From: Owenia fusiformis | Lineage: Eukaryota > Annelida > Polychaeta > Sabellida > Oweniidae | DNA length: 64,000 bases | Assembly: GCA_903813345.2 (NCBI GenBank) | Contig: CAIIXF020000004.1 | Location: 1,280,513 to 1,344,512 of the forward strand | Reading direction: 5' to 3' | Made by a program: the position numbers and the translations under genes | Part shown: piece after piece, positions 11,563 through 25,400 of the stretch | Layout of the letters: each line of letters begins with the position of its first letter | How positions within the stretch are numbered: the first letter of the stretch is position 1 | The notes under the pieces: model-generated | What the model saw: the letters and a program-made list of their open reading frames with translations, nothing else | What the model was told of the DNA's origin: nothing | Database searches by the model: none

Positions 11563-14500
11563 TTACGCTGACATTCCATTTCGGACAGTCACAATTTTTT
11601 GCGCCTTAAAATTCACTATCATCACTGAAATGTTATCAAGAGAGCCTCTGTAATAAGCTTGAAATACGAGACTTTTTGCGCCAAAATGAGGCTCATCCAG
11701 CCTCTCTTTGACATACATTACTGCTTCCTCATTACTGAAAGCATCCCATAAACCATCAGTAGCGAGAATCATAAAGTCTGGTTTTACTTCATTCAGATCG
11801 AAAGTTAATACATCTGGCTCGGCTATGACAAAGTTTTTTTCTTTGAGGGGGTAATCCCCCATTGCACGTGATGTCGCGAGGACCCCAACAACTCGCCATA
11901 CTCCATTAAAACTTATGAATCCTCCCGCCTTTTTTATTCGTTTCCTCTCTTTTAACTGAAAATATATACATATAATAAATGTTAAGCTTCTGTTAAAAAG
12001 TAGACTGATGTACATAAGAAAATCCCATAATGTACAAAAAGTGGCCCCTTTACAAAAATTTGTGATAGATTAACTATTAACATGCAGACAAATCGCTTAG
12101 TTCTCAAAATCCAGATCTGAATAAAGATGTATAGTTTCACATTTTCCCAAAAACCAGTTGAACACAATAACAGTATACTGTAGGACACTGTAGGACAGTG
12201 GCAGAAGGTCCTCTTAGAGATGGGCCAGACAGTAGAATGGTCATTTAAGTGGCTATATATGCATTGTAGAGAGATGGTCATATCAGTGAATGAGATATGA
12301 TTATACCACACTATGTAATCCATCTGAGTTTGTATGCAGACTATGCACTTTAACAAGGAGAATGAAACTCAGGCCTGTAACAAGCTTTTTTCAAAGGGGA
12401 TTTCAATTTACAAAAAAAGTCAGAGGGGTTCACATTTGACAATTTTCGCCCAATTTCACTGAAAAAGTGCTCAAAATGGTGAAAAATGGCATAATTTTGA
12501 AAGATTTCTGGCCAACCACCAACCCTGGCTACAGGCCGAGAACTCACATGGTCACTAAAATAACTCACCAATTGAGGTTTATGATCGATAGATAGCGCTA
12601 CTGCCTTCCCATTGCAGTCACATAAGACACCTCTGCTATCTCCCACATTTGCCACTGTCAATATATTGTCTTTAACCATTGCTATGAGTGCTGTTGTACC
12701 TAAAAATGTGAAACAGTCAGATGATATGAGAAGCAAGATAAAATGTGAAACATGATATGTGAAGCAAAATGTACATAATTGAAACTTGAAATTTCACATG
12801 TGTATGCATTTATCATAAAATGCATTGAAATACTGTTGACAAATTCAATCTGAAATATTCAGATTCAAAATGGTATGATGTCTACTGCAAATTCATACTT
12901 ACAAGAATAACAAAATATTGCAGTCTAAATACCTGAGACTTCATTTGTTGCCTTTTCTATGGCTAAAAGTTGTTTATCAACATATAGGAACTCTTCTGTG
13001 AGGAGGGCAGAAAGGTCCTCCGTGCTGCCTGCTAGTGCTGCCTTCAGAAGACGAACCATTATTGTTTTAAATAAGGTTTTCTCTGTGAAATCAGCCGCGA
13101 ACTGAAAAATTAAGAATACTATTCAACAAAAACAGAAATTTTCCATTAACAGATTTTGACAGTTTCTCAAGAAGTTGATAGTGTCTGTTGTCGTATTGAT
13201 ATTTTCCAAATGTTAAGACAATATTTATGTGTATGGTAAAATGTAACCAATGCAGTTCAAAATCAAAATGTGTTGTTAATTTAAAATGAAATTGTTTATT
13301 TCTAATTTTTTCTGAATGTTCAAAATTACCAGAACGTCCCCAATCAAATCTATGGACTTTTGTGAAATGGTAGAAGTCCCTAAAACCAAACATACACCAA
13401 TGGGGGATGTTTTTGACTTCGCCCCATGGAGTCACAACATGCTTCATCAAGTCCCGAGGAAATTATGTAATTTTGATCCCAAGTCACCTGACATGTCACA
13501 TGATCAAAAGTCTCACAGTGCCCCATGGACAGAATGAACATGTTCATTCTCGATGGGGCTTCGTGGGACTTTGGCCCATCTTGATCAACTGGTCCAATCC
13601 AGTACCTCATAGGACTTGATGGGGCAAAGACTGATTGAGTCCAACAGGGAAAAATCTCATGAACTTAAAGGAGGTGTTGAGGTCCCATGCAATGTTAAGC
13701 ATATGGAGGTCCCTACACGCCACATTGGTGTATGTTGGGCTTAACCAATTAATTGAATATCAAACAAGGTACAAGTATTTGATCCTGAGATAGGCCCATT
13801 CTCTAAAGCTGGTCGATACTCCACTCCCAGTGCACCCCTAACACTAGAATAGATAGTAGTTAGCTCAAAACGAAGGAATATACAATATATTCTTCCTGTA
13901 ATCACATATAATCAGGTTAGGGTACCCCCATATTAACTAGACTATATCCTATTTAGTCTGAATATATTCAGACTATAAGCAACCTATCGGTATGTTAAGA
14001 TCTGGTAATTCAAAATATTTGTTTACATAAGAAGTGCTATTCAAAATGGAGTGAATTAATTTGCATATTTTTTACTTCAACTAGCTTTATTTCCACTTGA
14101 CAATATGCTGTGTTACTTTTTATTGCATTTAATCATACCTTAGGGGAGGCATCAAAAGTTCGATGTTGGATTGAAAACTAAATAAATCTAGTAGGGGGGA
14201 GGGGGTTCAAACCCATTTCAGTTTGCTATCCGACAAATTTCAACATTTCAAATTTTTGGCAATTTCAAGTCAGAATGCCTTGGAATGGTTTAAAAATAAA
14301 GATTTTACCTGACGCTTTCTTGGTCAAGATCATTCCAATGGATTCTATTCTATCAATAGTGGTTAAAAGCCGCAAATTACGATAGGAATTAACAAAAACT
14401 AGATTGTGTTTAGCAATAATTTTTCAAATTCTCAAACTGGAAGTAAGCAATCAACTTTCACAGTTTTGGGGGAGGGGGGGGTCTGAGTCAAAACTAGACT

Positions 14501-15337
14501 TATTTAGTTTCCGATCCGACATCGAACTTTTGATGCCTCCCCTTACCATTTAATTGAAGTGTTATAATGTTTATTTTTGTGAACTAAAGCTTCCTCAAAC
14601 TGATAATTTTCTGCCGAAAATTTCCTGTTTTTTCCCAGAGGAGGGACATAATGATTTTGAATTCAACAGGATGGTAGTGCATAATAATAGCTTGACCTCC
14701 TATTTTTTGTTTGTATCCAGTTTTATGTATTTACTCAAGAGTTTTACCACAAATAATGTGACAAAAATGTAAAATTAGACTACGGAAAAACACTTTAGAC
14801 TCCGGAAAAGCTATTAGACTCTGGAGCAAAAGGGTCTAGAGACATTACACTCCTGAGAATCTCCGGAGTCTAAAAGCCAAGTGAGAACCCTGGGTAGGTT
14901 AGGGCATCAAGTATTTTACATTTTCATACAATATGCCTTTGTATGAAGTGATCTAATTAGTATAAACATACCTCTCCACCGTGACCATCAAAGATCCCAT
15001 ATATAGATGTCCCTGTATGTTCCAAATCCAGAACCACATTGAACCTATCTTCCATGTGATTGCGACGTCCTTGTATTGCGTAAACTCCAACATTTCCTTT
15101 TCTTAATTCCCACGATGCTTTGACCTTTTCATTCGTTAGTTCTTTATCACAGTTAGAAGTGTAACAACCTTTCCACCAAATCTGGAATCTGATTTTGGTT
15201 TTTTGGAAAAAATTCTTCATAGAAGTTCGGTGAAACACAAGTAAATATACAAATATACACAGAAATGCCGTCAGCCATCCCTCAATACTCAAGCAATGTC
15301 TTCTCATTAACCGAGATATCCATTTCCCGTACGACAT
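11563..15337 (-). CDS. PPM1L: PPM1L-like membrane-anchored PP2C Ser/Thr phosphatase
   Basis: Four exons: 14972-15337, 12933-13101, 12569-12699, 11563-11955. All introns are GT-AG and phases match, giving 352 aa (human PPM1L is about 360). Residues about 21-35 form a membrane segment (WLTAFLCIFVYLLVF), as in PPM1L, an ER-anchored enzyme known to act on stress-kinase and ceramide-transport signalling. PP2C metal-site motifs are intact: HMEDRF (94-99), GIFDGHGGE (114-122), ANVGDSRG (195-202), TDGLWDAFSNEEA (from 288, Asp289) and DNISVMIV (Asp329). The block ERLDEPHFGAKS is typical of PPM1L. The start codon precedes the membrane segment and is the only in-frame Met upstream. Exon 2 is the least conserved part. 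The gene is head-to-head with the VWA-Cache gene. Confidence 0.95.
14143..14542. mobile_element. 400-bp Harbinger-like MITE in PPM1L intron 1
   Basis: Inverted ends GGGGAGGCATCAAAAGTTCG (left) and its complement (right) extend with mismatches for about 50 bp. They are flanked by TTA at 14140-14142 and 14543-14545. A 3-bp TWA duplication points to PIF/Harbinger. No coding capacity beyond a chance open frame at 14554 outside the element. Confidence 0.85.
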
Positions 15338-15401
15338 CCTGGTGAAAACAGGCAGATATTCTTTATTATATAGATTTATCGAAAATTTTAAAAAATTTTG
15401 T

Positions 15402-15434
15402 TCGCCATGTTTTCTACTTCCGGGAAATGCGCAG
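15402..15434. promoter_or_regulatory. Candidate shared promoter elements for a divergent gene pair
   Basis: Within 65-100 bp upstream of the phosphatase start codon lie a YY1-like CGCCATGTTTT (15403-15413), an ETS-type ACTTCCGGG (15416-15424) and an NRF1-like TGCGCA (15428-15433). No TATA box is evident. Such clusters are typical of TATA-less, often bidirectional metazoan promoters. The next gene starts about 1 kb away on the other strand. Function is inferred. Confidence 0.5.
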
Positions 15435-15779
15435 TAATACCGAACGTAATTGTTCGCGAATTTTCAAAATCTTAAATTTTATATTTGTGTCATTTCTCAA
15501 TTATTAGATCATATTGGAGCGTACAACCAGTCGAACTATAATATTTTCCGAATCAATTCAATATTTATACACACAAATGACTCAAACATTAATAACAAAT
15601 CAAACCCTGTACCAAATGACTCACCTGTACGAACGAGTAACATCTTTCGTTGATTGAAATATCTAGGTCAATAAATAAAAATGAAATATTTCGCGCTTGT
15701 TTTACTTCCTTGTTTTTAAGAAAAAAACTAAGATATAATTGGATAATGTTAACCACGACGACGCCATCAGAATCATGAT

Positions 15780-16420
15780 ATCCCCAAGCATACGAGCTTG
15801 TCTCGATTGATCAAATAAAACGAAATCCAGGTAAGTTTTGGGACTTAAAATTTATGCAATTTCCATTTTCCGAAAATATTTGTTTTTTGAATTTTATTGA
15901 CTTGTAATGAGTACAGTACTACATTTAATCAATCAATATTTTAAACATTGTTTATCTTTTATATAAGATAATAGTTTTATATTCTCATCACAGAGTTATT
16001 CATATAATATTACACACCTGAAATCCAGGTAAGAAATATTTGCATTGATTACTGAATTATAAAGGGGTGTGGCTCTCTTTGCACCTTCATCAAGAAATTT
16101 GGAAGACGTTTGAGTGTAAATGTTTGTATGTTTGCATGAGACCCCTCATTTGGTGTAGACAAGAAGGACTATTGAATTTCCTGTCAATCAGATTTTGACT
16201 ACGTTTGACCTATATTTTTATTCCAACAGAATTGTAGCCAGGGGGATGGGGGGGGGGCTATTTTTGGTCCAAAGTTGTCAAAAGTGAACCCCCCTGGAAT
16301 TTTTTAAAAGTGATACATTAACTTAACACAATCTTTAGATATATAGAAAATATTTTTCAGATCATAACTAGAGAATTAGGATCAGCAATACATACTGGTC
16401 AACAACTTTCCCCTCACAAG
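15780..16420 (+). other. Candidate 5' UTR with two alternative donors, VWA-Cache gene
   Basis: Two identical donor contexts, GAAATCCAG|GTAAG, lie at 15822-15835 and 16020-16033. An acceptor-like TTTCCCCTCACAAG ends exactly before the ATG at 16421. The simplest reading is a noncoding first exon with one of two donors, spliced to an exon that starts at the initiation codon. No transcript evidence. Confidence 0.4.
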
Positions 16421-19400
16421 ATGACTGCACTTGCATTAATAAAACGTCATAGACTTACCACACTATATACATTATGGTTATCGTGTGTTGCCATGGTAAC
16501 TGGAGCATTATTAAATCCATCTTTATTAGGAACAGAACTTGATAAAATTACCAGGGAATCAGTAGGAGTAAACAGTATGCAGGTGAGTTTTTGTTTTATT
16601 AACCTCTTGAATCCCAGGCTCTAAAATCGGTTGAAACCAGAGAATTTTTCATTTTTCAAGAAAGCATTGTCATTTAAAAGAGAGTATACTATTGTCATTT
16701 AAAAGAGAGTCTTGTCATTTCAAAGAGAGTATTGTCATTTAAAAGAGTCTTGTCATTTTAAAGAGAGTATTGTCGTTTAAAAGAAAGTCTTGTCATTTCA
16801 AAGAGAGTATTGTCATTTAAAAGAAAGTCTTGTCATTTCAAAGAGAGTATTGCTATTTAAAAGAGTCTTGTCATTTCAAAGAGAGTATTATAATTTAAAA
16901 GAGTTTCTTGTCATTTCAAAGAGAGTAGATCTATTGTCATTTAAAAGGAAGTCTTTTCATTTCAAAGGGAGTATTGTCATTTTAAAGAGGGTCTTGTCAT
17001 TTCATAGAGAGTATTGTCATTTCAAAGAGAGTCTTGTCATTTCAACATTTAACATTTTATAATCAAAATCTACGTGAATACTTTCTAGAAATAAAAAGCA
17101 TGACTTGGTACATGACTCGGTACTCCTAAGAAGCACAAACATAAAAAGAACGAACGAATATTATCTGTCATAGAAGAATTATTCATTTCTTTTGCCTTTC
17201 ATGCTTTAGCTTACACGTGAACACGCTTCTATACTCTTTCAATTTACAATATAATCATTCTTTACAATAATTGAATTTTGCAAGGTCATTTTTATTCAAA
17301 TTATTTCTTTAAGTGGTCTGTTTTATTGAAATAAACATAATGTCTAACCTGTGTTATAAATGGAAGTAAACAAACCCCTCAAGTACAGTATGCTATTTTT
17401 CTTTCTTTTACAACTTTTCTCAAAGAAATGTATCAAATACAGTATCATCTTGCTATGCAGTATCACATGTTCTTGCATTTAATATGGTTTTCCAAGTTTT
17501 GCTGCTTGAACTCCTTCCTGAGTTCACCCTTAATTCCTTTATATTATTCAATATAAATATATGACGAGGATATTTTCTGGAGGGATGGAGTTATAAAGTG
17601 GAGAGTTTTATTTGGTTGACATAATAATATTTACTCTGTGTTATGATTTGATATAATTTATTTGTTTACGAATATAACTGTTGTACTCTTTACTGAACTT
17701 TTTCATTGTGAGTCATTTCTTAGTTAGAATATTGTTAGGGGTTTCACTAGAATTTCTCACAACAAGCTAAGTAAATTAAAACAACAGGCAAAATTAATGG
17801 AAATCATAAATTTTTCGTAGAAAAGTTAAAAAGTCCCTTAAAATCTTTTGGGAATGAATGAACATATAATCACATGATTTTGGGTAATTAATTGTTTAAT
17901 TTTCAATAATTCAAATTATACGTTTGTACCAGGTCGTTCAATAAGTTCTCATAATTTTGCTCTCATTTTAAGAGTTTTTTATATTTTTCCATGAAAATTT
18001 CACAGACGATGCAGAATGTATCTGTGTAACAACCCTGCAAAAATTAAGTTTTAATTCTAATGGTCGTGAAAATGGCGGTTGTTATAGTAACATGAAAAAT
18101 GGGTAGGCGGGGCAGATTATTTGACGTCATAGTGGCATATAATTCAGTTCAACATTGTGGAGAGTAACAAGTGTTTTAATGTCATGTAGTCCCATTTATC
18201 CCATGAAATAGTATGGGGTAAATGTTTCTATTCCTACTTTAAATGCTCAAAATAATGTCCATTGGATGCGACACACTTTCGATGACGTTCTACCCAATCC
18301 TGGAAGATTTTATGGAATCCATCAGGAAATCTAGCTCTGAGAGCATTTTGGACTGCATTCTGCAAATCTTCTGTCGATGCAAATCGAAAACCTCTCAGCT
18401 CATCTTTCATTCGGCCAAACACGCCAAAGTCGCATGGGGCTTCATCAGGTGAATATGGTGCCTGTGGGAGAACTTCCATTCCGAGTTCTCCTATGGTGTT
18501 CAGTACAAGTTCTGCCCGGTGACACGGGGCATTATCCTGATGAAATATTCTTGTCGCCAACTCTAGGAGGGGGCGTTTCTTTGAGAAGGCCCGTTTGAGA
18601 TGCCTCTTGAGAACCTGAAATAGTCAGTAGGATAGGATACTAATGCCTTTAACATTTGTACTTAACCATTTTTATAGTTCAAATCTGATTTTAAATTTGA
18701 TTTGATTTAATGTTTTTACTCTTATATTGATTAATTTATTAATAATGAATAAGCTTACCATTGCATAATAGTCCTTGTTTATTCTCTGACCATCAGGAAT
18801 TGCATGCGTAAGCAGCACCCCAGAGCTATCCAAAAACACAATGAACATCACCTTGCCGTCATTTTTGGTCAGTTTTGCCAGGGTTGAAATGGGAGTAGGT
18901 GAGTTCTTAGTTCTCCAACCACTTGATGCTCTCTTCCCAAGGGGCTCATAATAGCTGACGTACACCTCGTCGCATGTGATAATTCGTTGAAGAAAACTAT
19001 CCCCTTCATCTTGGTATCGTCTTAGAAATTCTTGGGAAACCTCAACTCTGCGGGCTCTCTGGTCACTAGTTAACTCCTTTGGCACCCATTTAGCACACAT
19101 GAGGTTCATTTTAAGCTTCTCTTTCAGAATGAAGTGTGTTCTACCTATACTAATGTTCACATTCTCACTAAGTTCCCGTACAGAGATGCGGCGATCATCA
19201 TCTAGAACTGTCTTAACTCTTTCAACAGCCTTTGGGTTGGTGACTTTTACCGGTCTGCCAGTCCGTTTTTCATCCATCACAGATTTTCTTCCCTCTGAAT
19301 CAAACCTTTGATACCATTGGTATATGGTAGGTGTGCTCATTAACTCCTTTCCATAAATATCCTGAACTGCTTTTATTGTTTCTCCTCTTGATTTCTTGGA

Positions 19401-22400
19401 TAACACACAAAATCTTATCACACTACGGATTTGAATTTGAATTTCATCTTGACTTTTCACAAGACCACAGTCAGCTGCCATCTTGGGTCTCTCTATTGAA
19501 ACCTTTTCTGTGATGTCATACCTTTTTATGTGATGTCACAGTAATAACTATACTCAGAAAAGTTGCATCTTTCACACTGATGTCAAAACCTGTTTCTATG
19601 GTTGCAAATCTTTCAGATAAAACATATGACATTTCAAGATGAAATCTAACTACATCCATGGATTTTACGATCAAATAAAGTTGCCCCGCCTACCGATTTT
19701 TGACGTTACTATAGCAACCGCCATTTCCACAACCATTAGAATTAATACATAATCTTTGCAGAGTTGTTACACAGATACATTCTGCATCGTCTGTGAAATT
19801 TTCATGGAAAAATATAAAAAACTCTTAAAATGAGAGCAAAATTATGAGAACTTATTGAACGACCTGGTAATATGTCATCTAAATATCAGATGGGGGAGGG
19901 TCTTTGAATACCAGAAGGGGAGGGAATTGAGGGAATCTATATACCAGAAGGGGGAGGAATCTATTAGAAGAGGGAGGGAATCTATAAACCAAAAGGGGGA
20001 ACCGAATATATATACCAGAAGGGGGAGAGAATCTATACAGTATACCAGAAGGGGAGGGGGAATCTATATACCAGAAGGGGGAGGGAATATATATACAAGA
20101 AGGGGGAGAGAATCTATACAGTATACCAGAAGGGGAGGGGAATCTATATATCAGAAGGGGGAGGGAATCTATATACCAGAAGGGGAAAGGGAATATATAT
20201 ACAAGAAGGGGGAGGGAATATATATACAAGAAGGGGGAGGAAATATATATACAAGAAGGGGGAGGGAATATATATACAAGAAGGGGGAGGAAATATATAT
20301 ACAAGAAGGGGAGGGAATTTATATACAAGAAGGGGGAGGAATCTATATATCAGAAGGGGGAGGTAATCTATATACCAGAAGGGGAGGGAATCTACAGGGT
20401 GTCTGGAAAGTAAAGATACAAATACTCTTATTTTAAGAAATTTGGTTTTTTTGAAATGAAATTGCTACAGATTGTAGAGGAACAATATTACAATATATCT
20501 ACCAACTTTCATCACATATAGTCTAAGTGTGTTCAAGTTACAGTTGTTATGGTTACGGATGTGAGAGGTATGCGGAGCAGTTCCAGAACAACGCTAAAAA
20601 GTGAAAAATTGCTAAAAGACAACCATTTGAAACAGTATTTTTTCGTTGTATTTTCTATATATGTTTTGTTTTGTTCATCATTGTATTATTGCTGCCATAG
20701 GCGTAGCGCCCGGTACGCTGGGTACGCACAGGCGTACCAGATGGTTGCAAATTCGCTCCAAATACAACCAAATCTAAATTTTCCTGGGGGAGAACCCCCA
20801 GAGACCCCCCTAAACGCTGTTTTTTGCTTCGCTCAACTCTCTTTCTCACGGTGGTGTACTACTTAGAAATATAGCGCTACACCCATGGCTGCTATAGTGT
20901 TTTCTTTTATATAATGATCTCATTGCTACATATCAGAACTATGTTATGTCACTAACCAGTATAATGAAAGAAATATTATACAAGTGCTCAAAAGAATGGT
21001 CCCTGGCCATTAGTAGGAAAGTCAATATTGCATCTCCACAATGCACCAATTCACAAAGCAAAAAACAAATCTTACAATGGAGTGTCTTGACATTAAACCT
21101 TTCTATACAATGCCCCATGTTCACCTGATAAAGCATCTTTAGACTTCTACCTTAATGACCATTTGAAAGCAATATTTGTTAAAAGTTCAACATACAAATG
21201 AGACTCAGCTGGAAGCCAATTTCATCAGCGATCTGAGAGATGGACAGCAGCGGTTTTGTCAGGTCTTTGAATCGCCGGTCAAGATGCCCCAAGAATGTAT
21301 AGATAATGGGAAAAATACTGAATATTCAATGATAGTAGTAATATGAAATGATCAGATGTTGCATTACTAATCCCTATGCTGTTGTGGTACGTACTTTGAT
21401 ATAATATAGGAATAGATGGTGGAGTGCCAAGATCATATGAGCAGGAAAGAGATTTGTAGAACCCAGTTGTGACTTTGCTCCACTTACCCTCGTCTCCCAT
21501 TACCATAACAACCATAACTTTTTCATTTTGAAACTGAAAGTCATGACAGTTGCAGGATATATTGTTATAATGTCATTCTACATTCTGGAGCAATTTCATC
21601 TCATAACAGGTAAATCTCTTGAAATTAGAGCATTTGTATCTTTACTTTCCGGACACCCTGTATATACCAGAAGGGGAATGATTTATATTCCAGAAGGGGA
21701 AGGTAATCTTTATATCAGAAGGGGGGGGGGGGTCTAGGGGGGATGGGACATTTAAATTCCAGAAGGGAGAGGACATTTGAATATCAAACAGGAGGATAAT
21801 TTGCAATTAGATATTGTATACAGAGTCATTGTAGCCTTTTTGTAAACTCCACCACTGAGTAAAATCAAATTATTTGAAATTAATAATGATCCTGTGTTTA
21901 TATTTCAGTCACATCTGGACAATATTGAATTCAATGCAGTAAACGTAGACATATCAGAAAAACTTGCACAAGTAAGTATAGCACTGTCTTGCATGATAAA
22001 AACTCAATATATAAAAAAGTTGCGCTTGAAAAAATGACCATATAAATGAGAGTCACTAAGAATATAAGTGCCAAAGTTTTTATCTAAATGAGTGAGATTA
22101 GCCTCTCTCGCTGTTAAAGGCCCCATGAAAAGTTTTAAAATCTGATATTTGTAGTATATATCTGCCATGACTTAAGAATTACTGTCCAAAAAAATTGGAA
22201 ATTTGAAAATTTGGATTTTTTTGTCTCTTGTTAATTTTTATGTCACCATCAAAAATGGTGACATATTGTTATGGTTTTTGTGACGGTGGTTGGTGATAGG
22301 AGGTTGGTGGTTGGCGTCTGTAACAATTAAATGGTGTTGACATTTTTCATGTTAATATTTTTCTGTTTTCAGCTCTCAGACTCATTAAGCCAGAAATTCC

Positions 22401-25400
22401 GTAGCAGAATTAAAATAACTGAAGATTTAACTAGGACTATTCAGGGCGAGTTTGCAAATTTGAACCCCAACAATGATGTTGAACAATGTTGTACAATTTC
22501 CATTGAGGAAAGAAATGAGCAATTCAAGCAAGGGGTAAGTGATTTGTTCAATTTGTGGATTTTTTTTTTATTCCTTTTTTTATTCATAATCGATGAAGGC
22601 CTTTGAATTTGTGCCTTGATTCTGCAGAATCTACCATAACTCTTTCTCATCTTGTTCAGTTTCATAGCTGTATAATTACAAAATGTACAAGTATTCAGGC
22701 CTGAGGGCTCTCACCAGGAAGTATTTAGGATGTGGTGGAAACATCTTCAGCATAACGGTTCAATTGTGATAAATCATATTTATGTGTTACATTTTATCAT
22801 TTTTTCATGCTATTATTGTGTATTTAATCAAGTTTATACTGGAAATATCATGATTTGCCAATAGGTTGTGGTTGGAGCTAAATAGAGTGTGGTGGTGATG
22901 CGCCACAGTCTAATAGCATAGTGAGAGCCCCGAGTCTCTGTAGAACAACATATGGAAATAAGACATTAATTTTTTGAAATATTTAATTGTAATTTCAAAA
23001 TTTTTGTTTGTTGATATACACTTTCTTTCCATCCCTGTTGTAGGTCGACTTCAATAAATTGTGTATGCGGGTCTCCGGATCAGCGGCAGCTCCAGATACC
23101 CGAACTTACCTTAATGAAGCAATTTTGAACAAAATGAAAAAAAATCTCCAGGACTATCCCACCTTAAAGTGGCAGTATTTCGGCAGTGAAAACGGAGTGT
23201 TTACAAAATATCCAGCGTCATATGATGCGGGATGTGATGAATATGATAATAGGTTCAGGTATGGAAATTATGATTAAGCGCAGATTAATGAAATTAAATG
23301 TACCTGTACAATGTATTTTCTCACATTTTTCTAATATTTGAATGAAGCTATGAATATTTAAAATAGAAAGTATTGTTTAAACTTTTTTAAGATGAAAACT
23401 GAGCAAAAATGAGACTATTTTTCTCAAAAAGTCATTGCCTTGTTAAAGACAGTCACATATTCTATTATACTTGTTTGCTTTTATATGTTAACATTGTATA
23501 TAAATCTTAATTGTATACATTATAGACTATTATAACAATATCTATGAAATGAATATGCTAACTACCGGAAGACGGTTTTCAGATATTACATATAGTGATC
23601 TCCACAGGATTTTTCTCAAGTGGGTGCAAAATTCTCATTCTAGACCAAAATTGGTCAAAATATGCCAACTTTTCCTGATTTTTCTCAAATGGAAATGGAT
23701 TATCAGGTGGGTGCAATTCTGTTATCAAAATCTCAGGTAGGCACTGCATCTATTTGTTTTAAAGCTGGGGAGATCACTGGGGCATATATGTACATGAATA
23801 TGTTGAAATTTCCAAAACAGATTGTGGCAAAATACCGATTATTACCTTGCAAGTCACGTCAGTATATTATTTTTAATTTCAATACAGGCCATGGTATGTT
23901 GAATCCGCAACGCCACAATCCAAAGACATTGTTATCGTTATTGATAAGTCTGGATCTATGGCAGGTGGATCTCCCACACGTCTCATAAACATCGCCAAAG
24001 ATGCAGCAAATAGTATTCTAGACACATTGAATCCCTCCGATAGGGTGAGAAAGCAGATGGAATTTCCCAAAAATGCCACAATGGTCATGTTTTGAAATGC
24101 AAAATACAGTATAAAAGAGTGGAATTGGTGAGGAATAAAACAAACAGATTTAAAGTGAAGACTTTAAATTGTATTGAAATACCAGAAAATGAGACGTTTT
24201 ATTCAAATTTTAGAGAGAAATGAGAGGAATTAGCAAGGAATAAATTAAACGGGCATGTAGTCAACACTCTAAATTGTATAGAAATGCAAGAAAATCAGAT
24301 ACTTCATACAAATTTTAGAGAGGAAAAGAGTGGAATAAGCAAGGAATAAAGTCAACAGACATGTAGCCAACACTCTAAATTGTATAGAAATGCAAGAAAA
24401 TCAGACATTTTATTCAAATTTTAGAGAGCAATTGAGTGGAATAAGCAATATTCAAATTTAAACTTTACCTTTTTTGAATGAGAAGACAATGTGTCAATTC
24501 AATATTTTTATCTGTAAAATAATTTGAATTGAATATTCCATTAATAAATTGGAATCAATGTACACGATCGAGTCATTTTCACACATTCCACTCCATTTTG
24601 CATTTCAATCCATCATGATTTAGTTTTATTTAGTATTTGTACAGTCCTAATTAGTAAGATACAACACCATAGGCTAACTACATAATCCAGCATTTGAGGT
24701 GAAAATTCCTGCAAATCAGCCCACATTTTACCATTGAAATGGTAACATGAAATGAAACAATGAACCCATACAGGAGAATCCATATATCTGTATGGGTTAA
24801 AATACAGGAGTCTGCACCTCTAACCCGAGACTGTAGACATGTATGTAGTGCTATAAGTTAAATAAAAATAGTTTAATCGCCCCGATGAAAATTTCCTCAG
24901 AAAACATTTGATACTGTTCTGCAATATGAGGATTCCAATTGCAGAGAATTGTATCAGTTATATTGGGCAAAGGCATTGTAATCTTGCATTTAGCTGGGCT
25001 AGCCACTGGACATAATCGGGCTAGCCACTGGACATAAATAGCTCTACATACATGATAATACTGTTTTTCGTATGATCTGTAAAATGAAGCCTTCTGATTG
25101 GTTTGTTCTTGTGCTGTACCAATCTGTAATGCTACTGAGATTGTCCCCATTGATCATCTCCGTCGCAATGCAGAAAATATTGGTACGGAGGGGACATTCT
25201 CAGTAGCAATACAGAGGATCATACGATAAAAACATTATAGAATGATTTGAAGTGCAATGCAGCATATATTCTGCTCTCGATATTCTGTATTGGCACTCGA
25301 CTTCGTCTCGTTTCAATACGGAATTTCTCAAGCAGAATATATCCTGTATTGCACTTCAAATCATTCAATAACTTATAGTATATGTGTGACTTCACTGTGA

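Noticed and set aside
10974-11653. Overlapping repetitive open frames on both strands
   Set aside because: They are by-products of the 51-bp palindromic minisatellite; only the part of the minus strand from 11563 upward belongs to the phosphatase exon.
19855-20436. 193-aa plus-strand and 149-aa minus-strand frames
   Set aside because: Both lie entirely in the ~24-bp purine-rich minisatellite and read as simple peptide repeats.
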